DNA of 64,000 bases from the NCBI RefSeq assembly GCF_900157385.1, contig NZ_LT717701.1:2124219-2188218 (forward strand), given 5' to 3'. Source of the DNA: Mycobacterium terramassiliense. GTDB lineage: Bacteria; Actinomycetota; Actinomycetes; Mycobacteriales; Mycobacteriaceae. A program made the position numbers and the translations under genes. The notes beneath the pieces were generated by a model that worked only from the letters and a program-made list of their open reading frames with translations, was not told the DNA's origin and did no database searches. Shown here in pieces: positions 49,373-56,965 of the stretch. How positions within the stretch are numbered: position 1 is the first letter of the stretch; every line of letters begins with the position of its first letter.

Positions 49373-50341
49373 TTGGCGGACGTGACGCAGACCAACCTGG
49401 CACGGCCCCAAGGCCTCACCCGAATCGACCCGGTGTTGCGCGAGGCCGCGATCGGCCTGGGCGTCGTGGAGTTCCGTGCCGAGACGCTGCCCGCCGAGCG
49501 CGAACAGGCCAACCTACGCGCCGCACAGCGGGCGGCGGCCGCCGACACCGACGGCGTCACCGTGGAATCGCGATCGATCTCCGGACCCGACGGCAAGCGG
49601 CTGGACCTTCGCCTGTATCGCGGGGCGGCGGGATCGCCGGCGCCGCTGGTGGTGTACGCCCACGGCGGTGGTTTCGTGACGGGGAACCTGGACACCGATC
49701 ACGCCCAGTGCGTCGAGCTCGCACGTGACGCCGGCTGTCTGGTGGTGTCCGTCGACTACCGGCTCGCGCCCGAAAACCCTTGTCCGGCAGCTCTGGCCGA
49801 CGTGGAGGCGGCGCTGCGCCACGTCGTCACGAATTCGGCGCAGTTCGACGCGGACCCTCGCCGCATCGCGGTGATGGGCCGGGATTCGGGCGCGGCGCTG
49901 GTCGCGGGCCTGGCCCAGCGGATGTTCGACGAAGAAGGACCGCCGATCCTGGTGCAGATCCTGCACCAGCCGATGCTCGACTCCGACACCACGCCGTCGC
50001 GGCGCGAATTCCAGCGCACGCCCGGCCTCAACGGCCCCGCGGTGAGCCGCGCGTGGAGCCACTACCTGGGCCACGCGGCCGCCACCGGCCAAGGCGTCCC
50101 CGCACACCGGGCCAACCTGGAGGGGTTGCCGCCCACGTTCATCAGCTGCTCCGAGATCGATCCGTGCCGCGACGAGGCCATCGGCTACGCCAACCGGCTG
50201 CTACACGCCTACGTTCACACCGAATTGCATGTCATCGCAGCGACATTCAACGGCTTCGACACGCTGGTTCCCGATTGGGTTGTCTCCCAGGAAAACCGGG
50301 CGCTGCACGCGCAGACGCTTCGTCGCGTGTTCGCCATGTAG
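49373..50341 (+). CDS. HSL-type alpha/beta hydrolase homologue with altered catalytic residues
   Basis: 322 residues from TTG 49373 (GGGGAG 10 bp upstream; GTG 49382 also possible). The hormone-sensitive-lipase fold is clear: VVYAHGGGFVTG, VVSVDYRLAPENPCPAAL and SEIDPCRDEAIGYA. The nucleophile segment, usually GDSAGG, is MGRDSGAAL, placing Asp where the Ser should be. The catalytic His segment, usually HGF, reads FNGFD. Two of three catalytic residues are thus changed, so it may be inactive or use an Asp nucleophile. It ends the Rieske-amidohydrolase operon. Confidence 0.85.
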   Translation: MADVTQTNLARPQGLTRIDPVLREAAIGLGVVEFRAETLPAEREQANLRAAQRAAAADTDGVTVESRSISGPDGKRLDLRLYRGAAGSPAPLVVYAHGGGFVTGNLDTDHAQCVELARDAGCLVVSVDYRLAPENPCPAALADVEAALRHVVTNSAQFDADPRRIAVMGRDSGAALVAGLAQRMFDEEGPPILVQILHQPMLDSDTTPSRREFQRTPGLNGPAVSRAWSHYLGHAAATGQGVPAHRANLEGLPPTFISCSEIDPCRDEAIGYANRLLHAYVHTELHVIAATFNGFDTLVPDWVVSQENRALHAQTLRRVFAM

Positions 50342-50345
50342 GCGG

Positions 50346-51020
50346 CTAGATCGGGGTGAACTTGGTGATGAGCCAGTTGCCGCCGACCCTGCTCATGCGC
50401 ACCAGCACGCTGCTGACCGCCACCGACGGCTGGGGGCTGTCCTTGGTCGACGTGACCTGATCGACGAACACCAGCACGACGGCCGAGTCGGGGTGTAGCT
50501 CCGACACCGCGGCGCCCGTCACCTTGGCCGTGGTTTTCATCGACTTCTGCTTGGCCATCGGGGCCACGGTCTGCTGACTGAATTGGTCGTAGTAGGACAA
50601 GAAGTCGCCGGTGAGGTGCTTCCTGGCGGCGGCGAAGTCCTTGTCGAGCGAGTCGTACGAGTACGACAGCAACGCCACGGTTCCGTCGGATCCGGCACGG
50701 GCCACCGTGCGGGCGACGTCGGTATCGGTCTGTTGATCGGGGCGGTACTGCTTGAAGTACAGCCACGTCGCCACGCCGCCGGAAATCAGCAGCAGCACAA
50801 TCAGAACCGGCGCGACGATCTTGCGCAGGCCGGGCGGCAACCCGCGGCGCCGAGGTTCGCTTAGCTCCGCGGAGTCCTCCTCGTCGGCCTCGGGTTCCGC
50901 GGCGTCGTCGGCCGCGTCCTCTTCGGCTTCGGGGTCGACGTCGGCCGCGTCCTCTTCGGCTTCGGGTTCGGGTTCGGGTTCTGGTGCGGCCGAATCCATG
51001 TCACGCACTTCTTCCGTCAC
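50346..51020 (-). CDS. Mce-associated membrane protein (Mam-like), acidic N-terminus
   Basis: 224 residues from GTG 51020 (GTGA overlap). Residues 10-58 are highly acidic (Glu, Asp, Ala, Pro repeats), then RRRGLPPGLRK, one membrane span (about 69-90) and an extracytoplasmic domain of about 130 residues. VVLVFVDQVTSTKDSPQP and the C-terminal GGNWLITKFTPI match the Mce-associated protein family, an NTF2-like fold thought to stabilise Mce lipid importers. No mce operon is in the window. Second of two such genes. Confidence 0.85.
   Translation of the reverse strand: MTEEVRDMDSAAPEPEPEPEAEEDAADVDPEAEEDAADDAAEPEADEEDSAELSEPRRRGLPPGLRKIVAPVLIVLLLISGGVATWLYFKQYRPDQQTDTDVARTVARAGSDGTVALLSYSYDSLDKDFAAARKHLTGDFLSYYDQFSQQTVAPMAKQKSMKTTAKVTGAAVSELHPDSAVVLVFVDQVTSTKDSPQPSVAVSSVLVRMSRVGGNWLITKFTPI
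50907..50966. repeat. 27-bp direct repeat inside the acidic N-terminal coding region
   Basis: The same 27 bases occur at 50907-50933 and 50940-50966 (33-bp period). They encode the repeated EAEEDAAD segment of the Mce-associated protein. A run of GGTTCG units follows to 50980. Such repeats can change length by slippage without shifting frame. Confidence 0.75.
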
Positions 51021-51760
51021 GGCACGTACTCGACTTTCGACATCTTGTACTGCCCGCCGACCTTGGCGACCGTCACCCGCAGCCGCCAGACCAACGGGGG
51101 CACGTCCTTTCCGGGTGGGGAATTGGTGACCTGCGAGGTCGCCGAGACCAACACCACCGCGGAGTTGCCGTTGATGGATTCGAGGGCGGCGGCGTTCACC
51201 GTCCCTTCGGTCACCGCCTTCGATTGGGTGACCACCGAGATGAAGTCGTTGGCCCGCTGCTGGAAGTCGTCTTTGAATTGCCCGGTGGAGCCGTCGATCA
51301 CGCGCTGGATGTCTTCTCTGGCCTTGTTGAAGTCGAGGGAGATCATGTTGAGGACGCCCTGCTTGGCCCCCGCGATGAACGCCGCTTCCCGCTGTTGGTT
51401 TTGGGTCGCGTCGCGGTGTTGGAGCACCATGTATGCGCTGAAACCGGCGAAAGCGCAGATGGCGATGACGGTGGCCACCGCGGCGATCGCCGGCAACCGC
51501 CGTCGCCAGGCCGGTTGCTCCGTGACGAGTTCGTCGTATTCCGCGTCGTATTCCGTGTCGTATTCCGCGTCGTAGTCCTCTTCGTAATCCTCGTCGTCGC
51601 CGTACGCCTCGGCGGCGTCGGGCCGGCCGAGGGCCTCCCGACGCAGCCGTGCGGCGGCGGCGCGGGCCTTCGCCGCGGCGGCCAGCGCCTCGGCCGCGGC
51701 GGCCTCCGCTGCCTGGGCCTCCTCGAGCAATGCCCGCGCGTCGGGGTCGGGCTCAGTCAT
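51017..51760 (-). CDS. Mce-associated membrane protein (Mam-like)
   Basis: A 247-residue protein. Residues 5-45 form an Ala/Glu-rich probable coiled coil, then a Tyr/Asp/Glu repeat (AEYDTEYDAEYDE), a basic WRRR and one membrane span (about 86-108). The exported domain has VLNMISLDFNKAREDIQRVI and FVSVV-like strands ending GGQYKMSKVEYVP, typical of Mce-associated proteins. The adjacent downstream gene is its paralogue, and they are coupled. Divergent from the ACAD pair. Confidence 0.85.
   Translation of the reverse strand: MTEPDPDARALLEEAQAAEAAAAEALAAAAKARAAAARLRREALGRPDAAEAYGDDEDYEEDYDAEYDTEYDAEYDELVTEQPAWRRRLPAIAAVATVIAICAFAGFSAYMVLQHRDATQNQQREAAFIAGAKQGVLNMISLDFNKAREDIQRVIDGSTGQFKDDFQQRANDFISVVTQSKAVTEGTVNAAALESINGNSAVVLVSATSQVTNSPPGKDVPPLVWRLRVTVAKVGGQYKMSKVEYVP
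51534..51593. repeat. 12-bp tandem repeat, about five units
   Basis: Units TCGTATTCCGCG at 51534-51545, a one-base variant at 51546-51557, an exact copy at 51558-51569, and two diverged units to 51593. They encode the alternating EYDA/EYDT segment of the Mce-associated protein. Twelve-base periodicity keeps the frame. Confidence 0.75.
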
Positions 51761-51797
51761 CGCGATTACCGCTCGTCACGACCATTATCGATTGAAC

Positions 51798-51816
51798 TCC
51801 GGTATCTCTTACGGTA
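51798..51816. promoter_or_regulatory. possible degenerate copy of the 19-bp site
   Basis: TCCGGTATCTCTTACGGTA keeps TTAC and GTA of the right arm and GTA of the left but loses the initial TAC. It lies in the 153-bp divergent gap between the Mce-associated gene (start 51760) and the ACAD pair (start 51914). The match is weaker than sites A-F. Confidence 0.3.
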
Positions 51817-51913
51817 TTGCTCATTGCTACCATCAGAATCTCCACGAACTGCGACGAGAACCGACCAGGCGGATGATCAATCACCCACACTTTCTCCCGA
51901 ATCCTCCGGCATC

Positions 51914-53065
51914 ATGACCGCTGTCGACTCTCCCGAAAAGATACTCTTCGCTTCCACAACCCAGGCCTTTCTACAAAAAGAAGCGCCGCTGCGTCGCGTC
52001 CGGGAACTGCACGCGGCCGGCGAGTCCTTTGACCCGGCGTGGTGGCGGCGCGCCGCCGAACTCGGGTGGACCGCGCTGCTGGTGCCCGAGGAGTTGGGCG
52101 GCGGCAGCGTCTCGGGCAGCGGTCTTCAAGATCTGGCCATGGTCGCCGAACAACTCGGCAAGACGGTGGCGCCGGGACCGCTGTATCCGGTCAGCGTCGT
52201 GCTCGCGGCGCTCGCCGAGTGCGCCGACCCGCGGTCGCACACCGACACCATCGAGTCGCTGATATCGGGCGAAACGGTGGCGTCGTGGGCGGTGAGCGAG
52301 CCGGGGCGGGGCTGGGCGCCGCTGGATCCCGCGGTGACGGCCACCCGGACGGACGCCGGCTTTCGCCTCGACGGCACCAAGGACCGGGTGGAGGCCGGCG
52401 CTCAAAGCGCGGTGCTGCTCGTCGTGGCGCGATGCGGCGACGAGGTTCGTCAGTTTCTGGTCCCGACGGACGCACCGGGCGTCCGCATCGAGCCCCAGCA
52501 GTCGGTCGACTTGGTGAAGCAGTACGCGCGGGTGCATTTCGACGGCGTGGTCGTGGACCCGTCCGCGGTCGTCGGCGGCGCGACCGAGACCGCCGCCCTC
52601 ATCGACCGGCAGAGCCAGATCGCCCAGGTGCTGCAGTGCGCCGAGGTCGTCGGCATCCTGCAAACGGTGTTCGACTTCACCGCCCAATGGGCGTTGGACC
52701 GCCACACATTCGGGCGCCCGCTGGCGTCATACCAAGTACTCAAGCATGGATTCGCCGACATGAAGCTGTGGCTGGAAGCCTGTCGCGCCACCACCAACGC
52801 CGCGGTCGCCGACGTCGCCGACCGCTCTTCCAGCGCGGGCTTGTCGGCGAGCATCGCCAAGTCCTACGTCGGTGAGATGTCCGTGCGGGTCGTCCAGGCG
52901 TGCGTGCAGATGCACGGCGGCATCGGCGTGACGTGGGAACACGACCTGCACCTGTACCTGAGGCGAGTCACGTTGTATCGCGCCATGTTCGGCACGCCCG
53001 AGGAACACAACCTGAGGGTGTACGAGGCGGAGAAGGCGGCCCGATCGATGGCGAACGCCGGATGA
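51914..53065 (+). CDS. acyl-CoA dehydrogenase, short (FadE28-like) subunit
   Basis: A 383-residue ACAD. WWRRAAELGWTALLVPEELGG in the N-terminal domain, WAVSEPGRGW at the beta domain, and VQMHGGIGVTWEHDLHLYLRR at the C-terminus, the hallmark of the short partner subunit. RHTFGRPLASYQVLKH is the FAD-contacting helix. It is coupled by ATGA to a second ACAD, which suggests an alpha2beta2 enzyme. Starts further upstream overlap the divergent gene and are not supported. Confidence 0.9.
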   Translation: MTAVDSPEKILFASTTQAFLQKEAPLRRVRELHAAGESFDPAWWRRAAELGWTALLVPEELGGGSVSGSGLQDLAMVAEQLGKTVAPGPLYPVSVVLAALAECADPRSHTDTIESLISGETVASWAVSEPGRGWAPLDPAVTATRTDAGFRLDGTKDRVEAGAQSAVLLVVARCGDEVRQFLVPTDAPGVRIEPQQSVDLVKQYARVHFDGVVVDPSAVVGGATETAALIDRQSQIAQVLQCAEVVGILQTVFDFTAQWALDRHTFGRPLASYQVLKHGFADMKLWLEACRATTNAAVADVADRSSSAGLSASIAKSYVGEMSVRVVQACVQMHGGIGVTWEHDLHLYLRRVTLYRAMFGTPEEHNLRVYEAEKAARSMANAG

Positions 53066-54306
53066 CGACCACCGAGTCTGTCGCCGAGTTCGCCGCTCGG
53101 GCCCGAGAGTGGTTGGCGGACAACATGCCCGCCATCGATCCCGAGGATCCACCGCCCGTCCCGCGCGACGACGAGCGATCGTGGCAGCGCGCCCGAGAAC
53201 TGCAAAAGCGGCTCTACAAAGGCGGATTCGCCGGCATTTGTTTTCCCCGCGCGTACGGCGGCCTGGGCCTGGATTACGAATACCAGAAGGCGTTCGACTC
53301 CGAGTCCTTCGGTTACGAGATGCCGCTGATCCTCAATACCCCCACGTTCACCATCTGCTGCGCCACTCTGCTCGACACCGGCGCCGAGGAGCAGAAGAAG
53401 CGGCACATCGCCGCGGCCCTGCGCGGCGATGAGGTGCTGGTGCAGCTGTTGAGCGAGCCCAGCGGGGGCTCGGACCTGGCCGGTGTGATCACCCGGGCCG
53501 AACGTCGCGGCGACCGGTGGGTGATCGACGGCGCGAAGACGTGGAGCACCAGCGCGTTCGCCGCCGACTACGGACTGTGCCTGGCGCGCACCGACTGGGA
53601 CGTGCCCAAGCACGAAGGCTTGACCATGTTTCTGGTGCCCATCGCACACCCGGGAATCACGTTGCGGCGCATCACCATGCTGAGCGGTTCGACCGAGTTC
53701 TGCGAAGAATTCCTGGACGGCGTGGATGTGGGCGACGACGCCGTCGTCGGCGAGGTCAACGGCGGCTGGGCGGTGGCCTCGCGGCAGCTGTATCACGAAC
53801 GCCGGGCGGTGGGGCAGGGTTCCGAGTTCTCCAGCGGCAGCGGCAGCGAGGGCGGTTCCACTAAGCCCGTCGACTATGTGGCGCTGGCCGAGAAGGTGGG
53901 CCGGGCCGATGACGAACGGGTCCACGAGATGGCCGGGCGCGTGCTCGTGCACCGCGCCGTGGCCGAGCAGTTGATCGACCACGTTTACCGCAACGTCCGC
54001 GACGGGGTTCTGCCACCGACCGCCGGGACGCTCATCAGGCTCTTTCATTCCGAGACCGTGACCCTGGAGATGGACACCGCGCTCGCGATCGCGGGAAGTG
54101 CCGGGGTCGTCGGGGAATTCGGCGAGGGCCTAGAGGCCGGCCTGCGTTACCTGTCGCGGCAGAACGTCGCCATCGGCGGCGGCACCACCGAGATGGCCCG
54201 CAACGTCATCGGCGAGCGCGTACTGGGCTTTCCGCGCGAATACGCCGCAGACCGCGGGGTGCCGTTCAGTCAGGTGCGGCACGGTCAGGGTCTGGATCGC
54301 CGCTGA
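53062..54306 (+). CDS. acyl-CoA dehydrogenase, long subunit
   Basis: A 414-residue ACAD. FAGICFPRAYGGLGLDYEY, QLLSEPSGGSDLAGV, WVIDGAKTWSTSA and the C-terminal AIGGGTTEMARNVIGERVLG are present. The MCAD-type Glu position is Gly (GGGT), consistent with a heteromeric partner. A Ser/Gly-rich linker (GSEFSSGSGSEGGSTKP) lies near residue 255, an unusual flexible insertion. Its last 41 bp overlap the 3' end of the convergent phosphatase gene. Confidence 0.9.
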   Translation: MTTTESVAEFAARAREWLADNMPAIDPEDPPPVPRDDERSWQRARELQKRLYKGGFAGICFPRAYGGLGLDYEYQKAFDSESFGYEMPLILNTPTFTICCATLLDTGAEEQKKRHIAAALRGDEVLVQLLSEPSGGSDLAGVITRAERRGDRWVIDGAKTWSTSAFAADYGLCLARTDWDVPKHEGLTMFLVPIAHPGITLRRITMLSGSTEFCEEFLDGVDVGDDAVVGEVNGGWAVASRQLYHERRAVGQGSEFSSGSGSEGGSTKPVDYVALAEKVGRADDERVHEMAGRVLVHRAVAEQLIDHVYRNVRDGVLPPTAGTLIRLFHSETVTLEMDTALAIAGSAGVVGEFGEGLEAGLRYLSRQNVAIGGGTTEMARNVIGERVLGFPREYAADRGVPFSQVRHGQGLDRR

Positions 54307-56299
54307 CGTCGCTGACGAAGGGCATTTGGACCAGCGAGAGGACGTGATGCGCCGGGCTGCCGGGTGGGGCTACCAGCACGAGGGCGCCGCCCTGCGTCTG
54401 CGCCCGGTCGCGGGCGGCGGCCAGCGCGCTGACGCCGGCCGATCCGAGGTGGGTGACTCCGCTCAGGTCGACCGTCAAAGACCCGACGCCGGAGCGGCTT
54501 TCGACGGCGATCTGGCGATCCAGCGTGGATGCGGTGGTGGTGTCGACGTCGCCGCTCACGACGATGCGGCCGGCGTCGCCGACCAGGGAGACGAATTCGG
54601 CGGCGACGGGTCGGCGGCGGTGTGAGCGACCGACGATCGTGTCGGTGATGAAGTTGGCCGGTCGCGACAGCGGGTGGATCAGGCTGGCGGTCGTGCCGCC
54701 GGCGTCGTGCGTGATCTGCGCCTGCGACACCAGGGCCTCGGCCATCGCGAGTCCGCGCCCGCGACCGCTGGCGCCCTCGCGGTAGTCCTTCCACTGCCCG
54801 TGATCGATCACGGAGGCGTGCAGGTTTCCATCACCGGCCAGCGCGGCTTCGACAACGACGCCGTCGGGAACCTCGGTCGCGTACCCGTGTTCGACCGCGT
54901 TTTCGACGAACTCGGAGACCGCGTGCACAACATCACAGATGTCGTCGCCGTCGGCCCCGATCTCCGAGAGCCAGTCACGAAGCCGCGTGCGGACCGCGCG
55001 CGCCGCATGGATGGTCGCGTCCACGGTGATGCGCAGCGGTGGCAATGGCGTGCGTCGTTGCGCCGCGAGCAGCGTGACATCGTCCTGGTAGCCGGTCGAC
55101 CGCAAAAGCAATTCCAGTGTCTCCGAACAAAGTCGGTCGATCGGGCGCCCCGGCGCATCGATGACGAAGCCGCCGCGGCCGCCGGCGATGTTGGCGGCCA
55201 ACTCGGCGAATTCCGCGGTGCTGGAGCCCAGCGGCCGGCCAGGCCGCTCGATCAAGCCATCCGAATACAGCAGCACCGAATCGCCCGGCTCCAGCACCTC
55301 GGTGCGCACCGGGAATCCGGTGCCGCTGCCGAGGGGCCCCGCGCCCGACGGTTCCGCGTACCGCGAGCTGGCATCGGCGCTCACCAGTAGCGGTGGCGGG
55401 TGTCCCGCTGTGCAGTACTGGAATTCGCCCGTCGCGAGGTCGAGTGAACCGATGCACAGGGTGGCCGACTTGGAGCCCGGCACGTGTTCGCGGAAGCGAT
55501 CGAGCGCCTCGAGCGCCTCGATGATGCTGTGCCCCAGCGAAATTTGCATGCGCAAAGCCGTGCGCAGTTGCGACATCACCGCGGCCGCCTCGACGCCATG
55601 GCCGACGACATCGCCGACGACGAGGACCAGCCGGTCCCCGAGGGCTATCGCATCGAACCAGTCCCCACCGACGGCGGTGTCTTGGGCGGCAACGAGGTAT
55701 TCCGCCGCGATGTCGGCGCCCGGAACGACGGGCACCGACGGGGCCAGTAGCGCCTGCTGCATGACGATGGCCGAATCGCGCACGTTGCGGTAGCGCTCGG
55801 CGAGGTCCTCTATGCGCGCCTCGGCGGCCAGTCGCGCCCGCACCCGCTCGGTGACGTCGTCGAAGATGATCTGCACACCCTCGACCGACCCATCGTCCCC
55901 GCGGCGCGGTGTTACCACGAAGTCGAAGTACCGCTCCTGGATGCCCGATCCGTCGTAGTCGGCTTGCAGCCGCCACTCTCTTCCGGACTGGGATTCGCCC
56001 GTCTCGTACACGCGGTCGAACATCTGGTAGATCTGCTGGCTCTCCAGCTCGGGGAAGACCTCGACCGCAGGCTTTCCCACCGGGTTGCCCGTCGGACTGA
56101 ACACGCGGTAGGCGGCGTTGACCGCGACGAACCGGTGGTCGGGCCCCTTCAGGCCGACCAGCATGGCGGGAACATTCTCGAAGACGCGGCGAACCTCGTC
56201 GGCCGCACCAACGGTCTTGTCCCACTCATTTTCGGCGACCAATTGGCCGTCCCTTCCACGGAACTTCGGTACGCGGTCGCATAACCAGGCCGGATGCAT
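54266..56299 (-). CDS. PAS-SpoIIE phosphatase-anti-sigma kinase-STAS fusion (Rv1364c-like)
   Basis: About 677 residues from ATG 56299; other starts (TTG 56332 or a later TTG) are possible. Domains in order: PAS (about 35-155, FRAFV-like FVAVNAAYRVFSPTG), PP2C/SpoIIE phosphatase (about 185-390, VGGDWFDAIAL and VVGDVVGHGVEAAAV with metal Asp residues), HATPase kinase of RsbW type (about 405-535, SEFVENAVEHGY N-box) and STAS antagonist (about 565-675, DLSGVTHLGSAGVSAL with the phosphorylatable Ser). The order equals M. tuberculosis Rv1364c, a regulator of SigF-type stress signalling. No sigma factor gene is adjacent. Confidence 0.9.
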   Translation of the reverse strand: MHPAWLCDRVPKFRGRDGQLVAENEWDKTVGAADEVRRVFENVPAMLVGLKGPDHRFVAVNAAYRVFSPTGNPVGKPAVEVFPELESQQIYQMFDRVYETGESQSGREWRLQADYDGSGIQERYFDFVVTPRRGDDGSVEGVQIIFDDVTERVRARLAAEARIEDLAERYRNVRDSAIVMQQALLAPSVPVVPGADIAAEYLVAAQDTAVGGDWFDAIALGDRLVLVVGDVVGHGVEAAAVMSQLRTALRMQISLGHSIIEALEALDRFREHVPGSKSATLCIGSLDLATGEFQYCTAGHPPPLLVSADASSRYAEPSGAGPLGSGTGFPVRTEVLEPGDSVLLYSDGLIERPGRPLGSSTAEFAELAANIAGGRGGFVIDAPGRPIDRLCSETLELLLRSTGYQDDVTLLAAQRRTPLPPLRITVDATIHAARAVRTRLRDWLSEIGADGDDICDVVHAVSEFVENAVEHGYATEVPDGVVVEAALAGDGNLHASVIDHGQWKDYREGASGRGRGLAMAEALVSQAQITHDAGGTTASLIHPLSRPANFITDTIVGRSHRRRPVAAEFVSLVGDAGRIVVSGDVDTTTASTLDRQIAVESRSGVGSLTVDLSGVTHLGSAGVSALAAARDRAQTQGGALVLVAPPGSPAHHVLSLVQMPFVSDVSGDPDPDRAAPD

Positions 56300-56470
56300 G
56301 GTATTTGCACACGTAGATGCCCAGATTAGCAACGAGTGTCATGTACCCGCTGCAACGCATTTGCTAACCGTCACGTGGCGCCTGCCGAGGTTACGCCGGA
56401 TGTCGGCGGGTACCTCTGGTCACATGAGCGGGACCGCACGGCCACGGCGACTGACCGAATTCGGGTTGGC

Positions 56471-56965
56471 ATGAACGATTTACTGCTGCAGTTTGTCGAC
56501 GGGTGGCGGCCGGCGGCGTACGGCGCACTCAAGGCTTTGGCGTTATTCATCACCGCTGCAACGGCTTTCCGGCTCATGCTGCGGCGCACCATCGGCGAGT
56601 TCACGCCCTTCGACTGGGTCACCGCCGTCGCGGTGGGTGCCATCGTCGGGCGCACCGCCACCGCCGCCGACACCTCATGGCTCACCGGGGCGGCCGCCCT
56701 CGTCGCCTTGATCGCCGCCCATGACCTCGTCGCGCGGCTGCGGTTCGTCCCGTGGGTGCGCCGACTGGTCGACCCGCCGGTGCGGGTGCTGATCCGCGAC
56801 GGCGAACTCGATGAGGCGAACCTGCGACGTTGCCGGCTCACGCACTCGGACCTGGAGGCGATCCTGCGCCAGCACGGTCACCAAACCCCCGCGGACGTTC
56901 GCCTCGCCGTGTTCGAGACCAAGGGCGTCGTTTCCGTCTTCGACGAAGCCGACCGCTCAGGCTGA
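56471..56965 (+). CDS. DUF421/YetF-family membrane protein
   Basis: A 164-residue protein from ATG 56471. Three hydrophobic spans (about 15-35, 45-65 and 72-90), with RRTIGEFTPFDWVTAVAVGAI between them, then a cytoplasmic domain with VRVLIRDGELDEANLRRCRL and ILRQHGHQTPADVRLAVFE. This is the DUF421 pattern. Function unknown. Its end overlaps the convergent amidohydrolase gene by 9 bp. The 170 bp upstream hold its promoter and that of the divergent phosphatase. Confidence 0.88.
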   Translation: MNDLLLQFVDGWRPAAYGALKALALFITAATAFRLMLRRTIGEFTPFDWVTAVAVGAIVGRTATAADTSWLTGAAALVALIAAHDLVARLRFVPWVRRLVDPPVRVLIRDGELDEANLRRCRLTHSDLEAILRQHGHQTPADVRLAVFETKGVVSVFDEADRSG

